64,000 nt of DNA. Source: Pseudomonas silesiensis. Its GTDB lineage: Bacteria > Pseudomonadota > Gammaproteobacteria > Pseudomonadales > Pseudomonadaceae. This document shows positions 47,348 to 57,096 of this stretch, one piece after another (position 1 is the first letter of the stretch; every line of letters begins with the position of its first letter). Location: contig NZ_CP014870.1 of assembly GCF_001661075.1 (NCBI RefSeq), positions 6,539,501 to 6,603,500 on the forward strand, given 5' to 3'. A program made the position numbers and the translations under genes. The notes below the pieces were generated by a model. It was not told the origin of the DNA. It ran no database searches and was given only the letters and a program-made list of their open reading frames with translations.

Positions 47348-48595
47348 ATGAACGCTTTTAACTACCGTGACGGTGAACTGTTCGCGGAAGGTGTTGCCCT
47401 GTCTGCCATCGCCGAACGCTTTGGCACGCCGACTTACGTCTACTCCCGTGCCCACATCGAAGCCCAGTACCTGGCTTACGCCGATGCACTGGCCGGCACG
47501 CCACACCTGGTCTGCTTTGCGGTCAAGGCCAACTCCAACCTGGGTGTACTGAATGTCCTGGCGCGTCTTGGCGCCGGTTTCGACATCGTCTCCCGTGGCG
47601 AGCTGGAACGTGTACTGGCCGCTGGCGGCAGCGCCGACAAGATCGTGTTCTCCGGCGTCGGCAAGACCCGTGACGACATGCGTCGCGCCCTGGAAGTCGG
47701 CGTGCATTGTTTCAATGTCGAATCCACCGACGAGCTGGAGCGCCTGCAGGTTGTCGCCGCCGAGCTGGGCGTGCGTGCACCGATCTCGCTGCGCGTAAAC
47801 CCGGACGTCGATGCCGGTACGCACCCGTACATCTCCACCGGTCTTAAAGAAAACAAGTTCGGTATCGCCATCGCCGACGCCGAAGACGTGTACATCCGTG
47901 CCGCGCAACTGCCCAACCTCGAAGTGGTCGGCGTCGATTGCCACATCGGCTCGCAACTGACCACCCTGCCGCCGTTCATCGATGCCCTCGACCGCCTGCT
48001 GGGCCTGGTCGACCGCCTCGGCGATTGCGGCATCTACCTGCGCCACATCGATCTCGGTGGTGGTTTGGGCGTGCGTTATCGCGATGAAGAGCCGCCACTG
48101 GCTGCCGATTACATCAAAGCCGTGCGCGAGCGTCTCGACGGTCGCGACCTGGCGCTGGTGTTCGAGCCGGGCCGTTTTGTCGTCGCCAACGCTGGCGTAC
48201 TGCTGACCCAGGTCGAGTACCTCAAGCATACCGAACACAAAGACTTCGCCATCGTCGACGCGGCCATGAACGACCTGATCCGCCCGGCGCTGTATCAGGC
48301 CTGGATGGACGTTACCGCCGTACGCCCCCGCGCTACCGCAGCCCGCGCCTACGACATCGTCGGCCCGATCTGCGAGACCGGCGACTTCCTGGCCAAGGAC
48401 CGTCAGCTGGCCCTGGAAGAAGGCGACCTGCTGGCCGTGCATTCGGCCGGCGCCTATGGGTTTGTCATGAGTTCCAACTACAACACCCGTGGCCGCGCCG
48501 CCGAAGTGCTGGTGGACGGTGATCAGGCATTTGAAGTGCGTCGCCGTGAGACGGTAGCCGAGTTGTTTGCTGGCGAAAGCCTGCTGCCGGAGTAA
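47348..48595 (+). CDS. lysA: Diaminopimelate decarboxylase
   Basis: Converts meso-diaminopimelate to lysine. The 415-residue PLP enzyme has the cofactor Lys60 in [15 protein letters not shown], and the second-subunit motif [11 protein letters not shown]. It begins nine bases after lptM and four bases before dapF, in an operon for the end of the lysine pathway. Confidence 0.97.
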   Translation: MNAFNYRDGELFAEGVALSAIAERFGTPTYVYSRAHIEAQYLAYADALAGTPHLVCFAVKANSNLGVLNVLARLGAGFDIVSRGELERVLAAGGSADKIVFSGVGKTRDDMRRALEVGVHCFNVESTDELERLQVVAAELGVRAPISLRVNPDVDAGTHPYISTGLKENKFGIAIADAEDVYIRAAQLPNLEVVGVDCHIGSQLTTLPPFIDALDRLLGLVDRLGDCGIYLRHIDLGGGLGVRYRDEEPPLAADYIKAVRERLDGRDLALVFEPGRFVVANAGVLLTQVEYLKHTEHKDFAIVDAAMNDLIRPALYQAWMDVTAVRPRATAARAYDIVGPICETGDFLAKDRQLALEEGDLLAVHSAGAYGFVMSSNYNTRGRAAEVLVDGDQAFEVRRRETVAELFAGESLLPE

Positions 48596-48599
48596 TACC

Positions 48600-49430
48600 A
48601 TGCTGCTGCGTTTTACCAAGATGCACGGCCTGGGCAACGACTTCATGGTCCTCGACCTGGTCAGCCAGCACGCGCATATTTTGCCCAAGCACGCCAAGCA
48701 ATGGGGTGATCGGCACACCGGAATCGGTTTCGACCAGTTGCTGATCGTCGAAGCGCCAAGCAATCCGGACGTGGATTTCCGTTATCGGATCTTCAACGCC
48801 GACGGCTCGGAAGTGGAACAGTGTGGCAACGGTGCGCGCTGTTTCGCCCGCTTCGTGCTCGATAAGCGCCTGACCGCGAAACGGCAGATCCGCGTCGAAA
48901 CCAAAAGCGGCATCATCGAACTGGATATCCGCAGCGACGGCCATATCGGGGTCAATATGGGCGCACCGCGCCTGGTGCCGGCCGAGATTCCGTTCGACGC
49001 GCCGGAACAGGCCCTGAGTTATCGGGTTGACGTCGAGGGTACAGCGATCGACTTGGCCGCCGTGTCCATGGGCAACCCCCATGCCGTACTGCGGGTCAGC
49101 GACATCAACAACGCACCGGTGCATGAACTGGGGCCGAAAATCGAACACCATCCGCGCTTTCCATCGCGGGTCAATGTCGGTTTCCTCCAGGTCATCGACC
49201 GCAATCGTGCGCAGCTGCGCGTCTGGGAACGCGGGGCCGGGGAAACCCAGGCTTGCGGAACCGGCGCCTGTGCTGCCGCAGTGGCCGCAATCAGCCAGGG
49301 GTGGATGGATTCACCCCTATTGATCGACCTGCCCGGCGGGCGCCTGTCCATTGAATGGGCAGGCCCAGGCCAACCGGTGATGATGACCGGCCCGGCAGTA
49401 CGCGTTTATGAAGGACAAGTGCGTCTTTGA
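48600..49430 (+). CDS. dapF: Diaminopimelate epimerase
   Basis: Interconverts LL- and meso-diaminopimelate. The 276-residue protein has the catalytic cysteines C75 ([11 protein letters not shown]) and C219 ([12 protein letters not shown]) in the expected positions. It follows lysA directly. The ATG at 48600 ([15 protein letters not shown]) is the family start. Confidence 0.97.
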   Translation: MLLRFTKMHGLGNDFMVLDLVSQHAHILPKHAKQWGDRHTGIGFDQLLIVEAPSNPDVDFRYRIFNADGSEVEQCGNGARCFARFVLDKRLTAKRQIRVETKSGIIELDIRSDGHIGVNMGAPRLVPAEIPFDAPEQALSYRVDVEGTAIDLAAVSMGNPHAVLRVSDINNAPVHELGPKIEHHPRFPSRVNVGFLQVIDRNRAQLRVWERGAGETQACGTGACAAAVAAISQGWMDSPLLIDLPGGRLSIEWAGPGQPVMMTGPAVRVYEGQVRL

Positions 49431-49443
49431 GAGAGTCAAATCC

Positions 49444-50169
49444 ATGAAAGATAAGCCTCAGGTTCCCGCCCTACAGCCCGACGAATCCCCTTCCGAAAGC
49501 CTTGAGGCGGCGGCGATTGCCGCGTACCTGGAAGCTCATCCGGATTTTTTCGTCGAACACGATGAACTGCTCCCGGCCTTGCGCATTCCGCACCAGCGCG
49601 GCGACACCATATCGCTGGTGGAACGCCAGATGACCATCCTGCGCGATCGCAACATCGAATTGCGTCACCGCCTCTCGCATCTGATGGACGTGGCCCGCGA
49701 CAACGATCGTCTGTTCGACAAGACCCGCCGCCTGATTCTTGCGCTGATGGACGCCACCAGCCTGGAAGACGTGGTGATCAGCGTTGAAGACAGCCTGCGC
49801 CAGGACTTCCAGGTGCCCTTTGTCAGCTTGATCCTGCTGGGTGACAACCCGATGCCGGTCGGCCGCTGGGTGACCCATGAAGAAGCACAAACGGCCATCG
49901 GCGGCCTGCTCTCGGAAGACAAGAGCGTCAGCGGCAGCCTGCGTGAGCATGAACTGGATTTCCTGTTCGGCGAAGAACAACGCAAGCAGATCGGTTCTAC
50001 CGCGGTCGTCGCCATCAGCCATCAAGGCATCCATGGCGTCCTGGCCATCGCCAGCCGCGACCCGCAGCACTACAAGAGCTCGGTGGGCACGCTGTTTTTG
50101 AGCTATATCGCCGAAGTCATGGGCCGCGTGCTGCCCCGGGTCAACAGCTCCCTGCACCCGGTACGCTGA
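49444..50169 (+). CDS. DUF484 family protein (GAF-like)
   Basis: A 241-residue protein of the DUF484 family: N-terminal helix region ([21 protein letters not shown], cited in part), a coiled coil ([19 protein letters not shown]), and a GAF-like domain from about 90 (TTSLEDVV-like). It is the equivalent of E. coli YigA, between dapF and xerC, where the order is conserved. No activity is known. Confidence 0.88.
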   Translation: MKDKPQVPALQPDESPSESLEAAAIAAYLEAHPDFFVEHDELLPALRIPHQRGDTISLVERQMTILRDRNIELRHRLSHLMDVARDNDRLFDKTRRLILALMDATSLEDVVISVEDSLRQDFQVPFVSLILLGDNPMPVGRWVTHEEAQTAIGGLLSEDKSVSGSLREHELDFLFGEEQRKQIGSTAVVAISHQGIHGVLAIASRDPQHYKSSVGTLFLSYIAEVMGRVLPRVNSSLHPVR

Positions 50170-50171
50170 TC

Positions 50172-51071
50172 GTGGAACGGCAACTGGACGCTTACTGCGA
50201 ACACCTGCGCAGTGAGCGACAGGTGTCGCCCCACACGCTGTACGCCTACCGTCGCGACCTCGACAAAGTGCTGGGCTGGTGCGTCAAACAGAACATCGAC
50301 AGTTGGGCCGCCCTGGACATCCAGCGCCTGCGCAGCCTGATCGCCCGCTTGCACTCGCAAGGTCAATCATCCCGCAGCCTGGCACGACTGCTCTCGGCAG
50401 TGCGCGGGCTGTATCACTATCTGAACCGCGAAGGTCTTTGCGACCACGATCCGGCCAACGGTCTGGCACCGCCCAAGGGCGAGCGCCGCCTGCCGAAAAC
50501 CCTCGATACCGACCGTGCGCTGCAATTGCTTGAAGGCGCGGTGGAAGATGACTTCCTGGCGCGTCGGGACCAGGCGATCCTGGAATTATTCTATTCCTCG
50601 GGTTTGCGCCTTTCCGAGCTGACCGGGCTCAACCTCGATCAGCTGGACCTGGCCGACGGGATGGTTCAGGTGCTCGGCAAAGGCAGCAAGACGCGGCTGT
50701 TGCCCGTCGGCAAGAAAGCGCGCGAAGCGCTGGAGCAATGGCTGCCGTTAAGGGCAATGACCAATCCGCCGGACGACGCGGTGTTTGTCAGCCAGCAAGG
50801 TCGCCGTCTCGGCCCGCGGGCAATTCAGGTGCGGGTCAAGGCCGCTGGCGAACGCGAGCTGGGGCAGAACCTGCACCCGCACATGTTGCGACATTCCTTT
50901 GCCAGCCATTTGCTGGAATCCTCACAGGACCTGCGAGCGGTACAAGAGCTGCTCGGCCACTCGGACATCAAGACCACCCAGATCTACACCCACCTGGACT
51001 TCCAGCACCTGGCGACGGTCTACGACAGCGCCCATCCACGGGCCAAACGCATTAAAGGCGATGATTCATGA
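50172..51071 (+). CDS. xerC: Tyrosine recombinase XerC
   Basis: Resolves chromosome dimers at dif with XerD. The 299-residue protein has an N-terminal SAM-like domain and the catalytic tetrad: Arg in [10 protein letters not shown], His and Arg in [11 protein letters not shown], His in LLGHSD, and nucleophile Tyr in TQIYTHLDF. It is the chromosomal housekeeping copy and not an island integrase, given its position behind dapF-DUF484. The start is GTG at 50172; the stop overlaps the HAD gene as ATGA. Confidence 0.96.
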   Translation: MERQLDAYCEHLRSERQVSPHTLYAYRRDLDKVLGWCVKQNIDSWAALDIQRLRSLIARLHSQGQSSRSLARLLSAVRGLYHYLNREGLCDHDPANGLAPPKGERRLPKTLDTDRALQLLEGAVEDDFLARRDQAILELFYSSGLRLSELTGLNLDQLDLADGMVQVLGKGSKTRLLPVGKKAREALEQWLPLRAMTNPPDDAVFVSQQGRRLGPRAIQVRVKAAGERELGQNLHPHMLRHSFASHLLESSQDLRAVQELLGHSDIKTTQIYTHLDFQHLATVYDSAHPRAKRIKGDDS

Positions 51072-51775
51072 CCATCAAATTGATCACCTTCGACCTCGAC
51101 GACACCCTGTGGGACACCGCGCCGGTGATCGTCAGCGCCGAAGCCATACTGCGTGAATGGCTGACCGAGCACGCACCGAATCTGGGCGCGCTGCCTGTGG
51201 AGCATTTGTGGACGATTCGTGAACGGATCCTGAGCAGAGAACCGAGCCTAAAACACCGCATCAGCGCCCTGCGTCGGCGTGTACTGTTCCACGCGCTGGA
51301 AGAAGCCGGCTACGACCATGGTCAAGCTTCGGACCTGGCCGACAAGAGCTTTGAAGTGTTCTTGCATGCGCGGCACCAGATCGAAGTGTTCCCTGAAGTG
51401 GAACCGACACTGGAGACCCTGGCCAGGCACTACGCCTTGGGCGTGGTCACCAATGGCAACGCCGATGTGCGCCGATTGGGGCTGGCCGATTACTTCAAGT
51501 TTGCCCTGTGCGCCGAAGACATCGGCATCGCCAAACCCGATGCGCGACTGTTTCAGGAGGCGTTGCAGCGTGGCGGGGCGACGGCGGAGACGGCGGTGCA
51601 TATCGGCGATCATCCGGGAGATGACATCGCTGGTGCCCAGCAGGCAGGGTTGCGGGCGATCTGGTTTAACCCGGCGGGTAAAGCCTGGGAAGCGGATCGT
51701 TTGCCGGATGCGGAGATTCGCAGTCTGAGCGATTTGCCGGCGTTGCTGGCACGTTGGAACTCGGCTTCGACCTGA
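51068..51775 (+). CDS. HAD-family phosphatase, YigB type
   Basis: A 235-residue hydrolase with the nucleophile motif DLDDTLWDT (D9, D11), motif II VTNGN, and [13 protein letters not shown] near the end. It occupies the position of E. coli yigB (5-amino-6-ribitylamino-uracil phosphate phosphatase, riboflavin pathway) after xerC; that substrate is plausible but not proven. The ATG overlaps the xerC stop. Confidence 0.9.
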   Translation: MTIKLITFDLDDTLWDTAPVIVSAEAILREWLTEHAPNLGALPVEHLWTIRERILSREPSLKHRISALRRRVLFHALEEAGYDHGQASDLADKSFEVFLHARHQIEVFPEVEPTLETLARHYALGVVTNGNADVRRLGLADYFKFALCAEDIGIAKPDARLFQEALQRGGATAETAVHIGDHPGDDIAGAQQAGLRAIWFNPAGKAWEADRLPDAEIRSLSDLPALLARWNSAST

Positions 51776-51783
51776 CACAAAAC

Positions 51784-51874
51784 CTGTGGGAGCGGGCTTG
51801 CCCGCGATAGCGGTGTGTCAGGCGACATCAATACCAAATGTGATGCCCCCATCGCGGGCAAGCCCGCTCCCACA
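51784..51874. repeat. REP pair (inverted)
   Basis: CTGTGGGAGCGGGCTTGCCC and its inverse, about 44 bp apart, after the lysine/xerC operon. Confidence 0.85.
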
Positions 51875-51912
51875 GGGATCACTGCGAATTGTGGATTTTT
51901 GTTTGGCCCATG

Positions 51913-51941
51913 AAAAAGCCCGCAGCGACGGCGGGCTTTTT
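51913..51941 (-). terminator. Terminator of sutA
   Basis: AAAAAGCCCGC and GCGGGCTTTTT form a strong hairpin, placed about 20 bases past the sutA stop on the minus strand. Confidence 0.85.
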
Positions 51942-51960
51942 CAGCAAGCAAGGCAGGCGC

Positions 51961-52287
51961 TCAGATAGGCCGGCTACCGTACTTGTTGTCAGGCTTCTTG
52001 GGAGGATCGGCGACCACATTGGCCTCCACTTCCTGCACCTTGCCGCCGCGCGCAAGAAACTCTTCCATGGCCTTGGCCAGGGCGTCGCGTTCCTTGTTCT
52101 TGGCTTCGACACTCGGCAGCTCATCGACCGACACCGCAGCCTTGGCCTTGCCTTTGGCCGTCGGAACGGGCGTATCACCGCCATCGTCGTCTTCAGCGAC
52201 GTCTTCTGCCGCCGTTTCAAGGCCTTCTTCGGTTTCGTCGTCGTCGCCTACTTCGAGGTCGTCGTTTTCCAGATCATCGTCGCTCAT
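51961..52287 (-). CDS. sutA: RNA polymerase-binding regulator SutA
   Basis: A 108-residue protein with a very acidic disordered N-terminus (MSDDDLENDDLEVGDDDETE), a helix (KERDALAKAMEEFLARGGKV) and a tail ending NKYGSRPI. This matches SutA of P. aeruginosa, a small protein that binds RNA polymerase and raises transcription during slow growth. It is monocistronic with its own terminator. Confidence 0.9.
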   Translation of the reverse strand: MSDDDLENDDLEVGDDDETEEGLETAAEDVAEDDDGGDTPVPTAKGKAKAAVSVDELPSVEAKNKERDALAKAMEEFLARGGKVQEVEANVVADPPKKPDNKYGSRPI

Positions 52288-52389
52288 GTTCTACCTCATG
52301 ACTTGCGAAAAGCAGATTAGTTATAGCCCAGCTTTGCCGTCTGTCGACAGCTGCCGGAAAAAATTCAACCGCCGTTGATGTCCAACGGC

Positions 52390-52815
52390 TTATTCCCCTT
52401 CACCGTGCAAGGTGGCGAGGACATTACGGGCACCGCCATGATCACGGTGCTCGCCCAGATAAACGCCTTGCCAGGTCCCCAGCGCCAATCGGCCTGCCTG
52501 AATCGGCAAACTGAGCTGACAGCCAAGCACGCTGGCCTTGAAGTGCGCCGGGAGGTCGTCCAGGCCTTCGTCGTTATGCTCATAGTCGTCCGTTCCTTGT
52601 GGGATCAGACGATTGAAAAATCGTTCGAAGTCGCGACGTACCGCCGGATCGGCGTTCTCGTTGATGGTCAACGACGCCGAGGTATGCTGTAGCCACAAAT
52701 GCAACAGACCGACCCGACATGCCTTGATTTCAGGCAGGCCGGCGAGTAACTCGTCCGTTACCAGATGAAAGCCCCGGGGCCTCGCCCGCAAGGTAATCAG
52801 AGTCTGTTGCCACAT
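52390..52815 (-). CDS. YjbQ family protein (UPF0047)
   Basis: A 141-residue protein with the family motifs [19 protein letters not shown] (near 41-59) and the C-terminal [16 protein letters not shown]. The family is often annotated as having thiamine phosphate synthase side activity; the true role is unclear. The ATG at 52815 ([12 protein letters not shown]) is the family start. No partner gene is linked. Confidence 0.9.
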   Translation of the reverse strand: MWQQTLITLRARPRGFHLVTDELLAGLPEIKACRVGLLHLWLQHTSASLTINENADPAVRRDFERFFNRLIPQGTDDYEHNDEGLDDLPAHFKASVLGCQLSLPIQAGRLALGTWQGVYLGEHRDHGGARNVLATLHGEGE

Positions 52816-52986
52816 ACAGTTCTCCGCACGTTCGGGGCGCATTCTAGCGCGCTCTGGGAAAAAACAAAGGCCCTAATATTCCTTCAATCATGTAAGCCAT
52901 TGGCCGTACAAAAACACGCTGCGTAAACGTCTCGAAACCTGTACGAAAAAACCTTTCAGCTGTTCCTTCACTGACAAACTCCAGAC

Positions 52987-53018
52987 AAAAAAATGCCCGG
53001 CAAGCCGGGCAAATTTTT
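52987..53018 (-). terminator. Terminator of glnK-amtB
   Basis: ATGCCCGGC / GCCGGGCA stem flanked by a run of A on the left and T on the right, ten bases after the amtB stop on the minus strand. Confidence 0.85.
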
Positions 53019-53028
53019 ATGCGCGTTC

Positions 53029-54366
53029 TTACAAGTTGTAGCCGCGCTCGTTGTGAAGTGCCAGGTCGATGCCGACAGCCTCTTCTTCTTCGGTAACGCG
53101 CAGCCCCATGACAGCGTCCAGCACCTTGAGAATGATGTAGGTAACGATCGCGGTGTAGATCACGGTGAAACCCACCCCCTTGAGCTGGATCCAGACCTGT
53201 GCACCAATATCGGTCACGGTACCGAAACCACCCAGGGCCGGAGCGGCGAATACACCGGTCAGGATCGCGCCGAGGATACCGCCGATACCGTGCACGCCGA
53301 ACGCGTCCAGGGAATCGTCATAACCGAGTTTGCGTTTCAGGGTGGTGGCGCAGAAGAAGCACACCACGCCCGCTGCCAGACCGATCACCAGCGCGCCCAT
53401 CGGGCCCACGGTACCTGCGGCCGGCGTGATGGCAACGAGACCCGCTACCACGCCCGAGGCGATACCCAGTGCGCTTGGTTTACCGTGGGTGACCCACTCG
53501 GCGAACATCCAGCCCAGTGCGGCAGCCGCGGTGGCGATCTGAGTGACCAGCATCGCCATACCGGCAGTGCCATTGGCCGCTGCAGCGGAACCGGCGTTGA
53601 AACCGAACCAGCCGACCCACAGCATGGCAGCGCCCATCAGCGTGTAGCCGAGGTTATGCGGCGCCATCGGGGTGGTCGGGAAGCCTTTGCGCTTGCCCAG
53701 TACCAGGCAGCAGACCAGACCCGCAATACCGGCGTTGATATGCACCACGGTGCCGCCAGCGAAGTCGAGCACGCCCCAGTCCCACATCAGGCCGCCGTTG
53801 CCGGACCAGACCATGTGCGCGATCGGTGCATACACCAGGGTGAACCAGATACCCATGAAGATCAGCATGGCGGAGAACTTCATCCGCTCGGCGAAAGCAC
53901 CGACGATCAACGCTGGGGTGATGATGGCGAACGTCATCTGGAAGGTAATGAAGACCGCCTCGGGGAACAGCGCCGCGGGGCCGGTCAGGCTCGAAGGCGT
54001 GACACCGGCGAGAAACGCCTTGCCCATGCCGCCGAAGAACGAGTTGAAGTTGACGACGCCCTGCTCCATGCCGGTGGTGTCGAACGCGATGCTGTAGCCA
54101 TAAATGACCCACAGAATGCTGATCAGACCGGTAATGGCGAAGCACTGCATCATCACGGAAAGAATGTTTTTCGACCGAACCATGCCGCCGTAGAACAGCG
54201 CGAGGCCGGGAATAGTCATGAACAGCACGAGGGCTGTCGAGGTCAGCATCCAGGCAGTGTCACCCGAATTGAGGACTGGGGCCGCCACTTCGTCTGCCGC
54301 CATGACCAGGCTGGGCATTACGAGGGACAACAGGGCTCCTAGCCCTGCGAATTTACGCAGAGTCAT
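53029..54366 (-). CDS. amtB: Ammonium transporter AmtB
   Basis: Ammonium channel with 11 membrane segments after a signal peptide-like first helix (residues 1-23, ending MAADE). The 445-residue protein has the central pore His segments in DFAGGTVVHINAGIAGLVC and FGVHGIGGILG. It sits downstream of glnK with 35 bases between them, the standard nitrogen-control pair in which GlnK blocks the channel when ammonium is plentiful. Confidence 0.96.
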   Translation of the reverse strand: MTLRKFAGLGALLSLVMPSLVMAADEVAAPVLNSGDTAWMLTSTALVLFMTIPGLALFYGGMVRSKNILSVMMQCFAITGLISILWVIYGYSIAFDTTGMEQGVVNFNSFFGGMGKAFLAGVTPSSLTGPAALFPEAVFITFQMTFAIITPALIVGAFAERMKFSAMLIFMGIWFTLVYAPIAHMVWSGNGGLMWDWGVLDFAGGTVVHINAGIAGLVCCLVLGKRKGFPTTPMAPHNLGYTLMGAAMLWVGWFGFNAGSAAAANGTAGMAMLVTQIATAAAALGWMFAEWVTHGKPSALGIASGVVAGLVAITPAAGTVGPMGALVIGLAAGVVCFFCATTLKRKLGYDDSLDAFGVHGIGGILGAILTGVFAAPALGGFGTVTDIGAQVWIQLKGVGFTVIYTAIVTYIILKVLDAVMGLRVTEEEEAVGIDLALHNERGYNL

Positions 54367-54401
54367 ATTGTTTTCTCCTGGGGCGTTGGGTTTGTGGCGG
54401 C

Positions 54402-55154
<753 letters not shown>

Positions 55155-55409
55155 ATGCTCGCGCCCAAAGACTTCCTCGATGCCCTGAGCGGCACCGCCT
55201 CCCGCCTCTTCAGCGGCGACAACCCACTGCCGAAAAGCGAAATCGAAAGCCAGTTCAAGGCTTTGTTGCAGAGCGGCTTCAGCAAACTGGATCTGGTGAG
55301 CCGGGAAGAGTTCGATAGCCAGATGGTCGTGCTGGCACGGACCCGGGCACGGCTGGAGAGCCTTGAAGAGAAAGTGGCCGAGCTGGAAGCCAAGCTCAAC
55401 CCGCCATGA
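55155..55409 (+). CDS. ubiK: Ubiquinone biosynthesis accessory factor UbiK
   Basis: An 84-residue coiled-coil protein (YqiC family) that assists aerobic ubiquinone synthesis with UbiJ. It begins MLAPKDFLDALSGTASRLFS and has the C-terminal coiled coil LARTRARLESLEEKVAELEA. A 43-bp tandem duplication at the end makes the frame stop at KLNPP; the second copy leads to the presumably ancestral ending KLNPPTE, so two residues are lost. That loss is unlikely to disable the protein. Confidence 0.92.
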   Translation: MLAPKDFLDALSGTASRLFSGDNPLPKSEIESQFKALLQSGFSKLDLVSREEFDSQMVVLARTRARLESLEEKVAELEAKLNPP

Positions 55410-55449
55410 AGAGAAAGTGGCCGAGCTGGAAGCCAAGCTCAACCCGCCA
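55364..55449 (+). repeat. 43-bp perfect tandem duplication at the ubiK 3' end
   Basis: Bases 55364-55406 and 55407-55449 are identical (starting TGAAGAGAAAGTGGCCGAGC and ending AACCCGCCA). Because 43 is not a multiple of three, the second copy is out of frame with ubiK and creates its TGA stop. The second copy is followed by ACCGAATAA, the probable original ending. Confidence 0.92.
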
Positions 55450-55481
55450 ACCGAATAACCCCTGATTTGAAATGCAGCCCC

Positions 55482-55508
55482 CCTGTAGGAGCTGGCTTGC
55501 CAGCGAAG
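55482..55508. repeat. Single REP-like element
   Basis: CTGTAGGAGCTGGCTTGCCA followed by GCGAA, a variant of the REP core, just after the ubiK duplication. Confidence 0.7.
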
Positions 55509-55670
55509 GCGGCCTATCTGCCAACAGAGATGTAGAAGCAGTCGAACGCTCAGGCCGCGTCCTCGGACGATCTCTTGATCCTACGCCCCGCAACCATCTC
55601 AGCAACGTCCTACAAACATCACCACCGCCGTCCGATTGCGCCGCAAAGCCCCGGTTCCTAAGCTCACCCA

Positions 55671-55875
55671 ATGCTGAATGTTCAGCACTGGGTTTGGCGA
55701 CCTGGAAAGCTTAAGGCGCACGAAGACCATCGACTCGAGTCATGGCGGTTGTGCGTGGGAGGCCTTCGGGTCTGCCGGGTTCCTTTTGCTCCGGTTCGCC
55801 AACCCGCGTACAGCTGCCACCCAATTGTTTGGCGACGATTGCTGGCAGCCCTTTCAAGCAAAAGGAGCTGTATCA
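55671..55875 (+). promoter_or_regulatory. Long leader of the BRO-N gene, possibly a recurrent structured element
   Basis: The 466-bp interval 55410-55875 has no supported gene. Its last 205 bp (from ATGCTGAATG to the AAAGGAG site) resemble, from memory, a leader seen before several accessory genes in fluorescent pseudomonads, with pieces such as GACTCGAGTCATGGCGG and CGTACAGCTGCCACC. GGGTTCC...GGTTCGCCAACCC offers pairing. Two frames are open across it, one in frame with the BRO-N gene, but neither looks like a real protein. Confidence 0.4.
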
Positions 55876-56403
55876 ATGAATAGCGATGACACTTATCTAA
55901 CCCCCCACATCTTCACCCGCCACAACCTCCACCTCCACGCCCTCCTCCTGCAAAACCAACCCTGGTTCAGCGCCCGCGACCTCGGCCGACTGCTACGCCT
56001 CTTCCTCGACGAACGCACCCTCCGAAAACTCGACCCCGACCAACGCCAAACCGCAAAAACACTCACCCACGGCCGCGTCGAAAACACGCTGCTGATCAGC
56101 GAATCAGGTGTCTACGCGCTACTGGTCTATCACTACTGCCCCGAATACCGAGCCCTGCGCGAGTGGCTGACTCACGAAGTAGTCCCGGCCCTCAGAGACG
56201 CCCAGCAACCCGCCTCAACCGAACGCCCGACTCTGAGCCGGCTGAATTGGCCAGAGATGTCGCTGAGCCTGCTGCACTGGAACAACCACCCGTGGATTCG
56301 GCTGCAGGATGTGCCGCACCTGCTGCAGAATGAAGAATCGGCACAACATGCGGTCAATGTGCCGTGGTGGAAAAAAGCGTCGCGAGTACTCCAGTCGTTA
56401 TAG
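55876..56403 (+). CDS. BRO-N domain (phage antirepressor-type) protein
   Basis: A 175-residue protein with a BRO family N-terminal domain at about residues 10-110: QPWFSARDLGRLLRLFLDE, then LLISESGVYALLVY and LREWLTHEVVPALR. The remaining 65 residues are not recognised (LSLLHWNNHPWIRLQDVP). BRO-N domains occur in phage antirepressors and in bacterial accessory genes. AAAGGAG precedes the ATG at 55876. It lies with higA between ubiK and comM, a position that is normally without extra genes, so it is probably acquired DNA. Confidence 0.8.
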   Translation: MNSDDTYLTPHIFTRHNLHLHALLLQNQPWFSARDLGRLLRLFLDERTLRKLDPDQRQTAKTLTHGRVENTLLISESGVYALLVYHYCPEYRALREWLTHEVVPALRDAQQPASTERPTLSRLNWPEMSLSLLHWNNHPWIRLQDVPHLLQNEESAQHAVNVPWWKKASRVLQSL

Positions 56404-56408
56404 ACAAC

Positions 56409-56672
56409 CTAACCACGCTCGATATCGTCACTGCGCACTTCGTAGGTCGATTGCAGATTCAGCCAAAAATCGGGCGTGGTATTGAAGAGAGTGGCCAGCT
56501 TCCTGGCAAGGTCCGGACTGACACCCGTGCTCTGCGCTACAAGTTTTGTCAGTTCAATCTCGAAATCAGGAAACTGGCTAGAAAGATCAGCCACCGTGGC
56601 GCCCAATGGCTCAAGAAACTCCTGCTCAAGGATTTCTCCGGGATGAATCGAGCGCATTCCATTAGTGTTCAT
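56409..56672 (-). CDS. HigA-type addiction module antitoxin, orphan
   Basis: An 87-residue XRE-family protein: MNTNGMRSIHPGEILEQEFL, then a helix-turn-helix around residues 25-65 (TKLVAQSTGVSPDLARKLAT) and the typical ending NTTPDFWLNLQSTYEV. In HigBA modules the toxin HigB is encoded directly upstream; here the 190 bp before the start contain no HigB frame. It may be an orphan regulator. It converges on the BRO-N gene with five bases between the ends. GGAGAAGGG precedes the ATG. Confidence 0.85.
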   Translation of the reverse strand: MNTNGMRSIHPGEILEQEFLEPLGATVADLSSQFPDFEIELTKLVAQSTGVSPDLARKLATLFNTTPDFWLNLQSTYEVRSDDIERG

Positions 56673-56864
56673 GTTCCCTTCTCCGGGTGGCTTGATCTGC
56701 TGTGATCATAAGCAGCACCCTCGAGCACACAAGAGCGCCCCCGCCATTCAGGCATTGGCCTTCATACATTTCGGAACAGTCCTACAAAAACTGCCTCTCA
56801 CACCTGATTTTGTAATCCCGTCTCCCCCGTTACCTTCTGTGGTCAGATCTAGCAGGAGGTGTGT

Positions 56865-57035
56865 ATGAGCAAAAAAAAGCGAAAGGCAAAACTGCTACAA
56901 ATTGCAGCGTTTCACGCCGAAGCGCTTCGACTGGCCGGAAATATATCGGCCAATCAACGCCGCTTTTTTGAAGTCGCCGCCGCGCACGGCAAAGAACTTG
57001 AGCCAATTGGTTTACTGGCCGGCAAAAGAAGGTAG
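56865..57035 (+). CDS. Small basic protein, function unknown
   Basis: A 56-codon frame from ATG at 56865 to TAG, with a strong AGGAGG site six bases before. It begins MSKKKRKAKLLQIAAFHAEA and ends PIGLLAGKRR; both ends are basic and the middle is a predicted amphipathic helix. A proper terminator follows 32 bases later. I recognise no family. The ribosome binding site and terminator make a real gene likely. It is divergent from higA. Confidence 0.6.
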   Translation: MSKKKRKAKLLQIAAFHAEALRLAGNISANQRRFFEVAAAHGKELEPIGLLAGKRR

Positions 57036-57067
57036 TCGGACAGGTGCCACGCGCAATACCGAATCAG

Positions 57068-57096
57068 AAAAAAAAGGCGTCCAACGGACGCCTTTT
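57068..57096 (+). terminator. Terminator after the small basic protein gene
   Basis: AAAAGGCGTCC and GGACGCCTTTT with a 3-base centre form a strong hairpin with flanking A and T runs, 32 bases after the stop codon. Confidence 0.85.

Noticed and set aside
50172..51071. xerC as the integrase of the nearby island
   Set aside because: It sits in the conserved lptM-lysA-dapF-DUF484-xerC-HAD operon and has all XerC features, so it is the housekeeping dimer-resolution enzyme.
55678..55875. 66-codon N-terminal extension of the BRO-N protein
   Set aside because: The strong AAAGGAG lies before the ATG at 55876, and the extension has no domain or RBS of its own; it is treated as leader.
56673..56864. 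HigB toxin remnant upstream of higA
   Set aside because: Frames in this interval are short and show none of the HigB pattern; a single Tyr-Asp-His near the end is not evidence.
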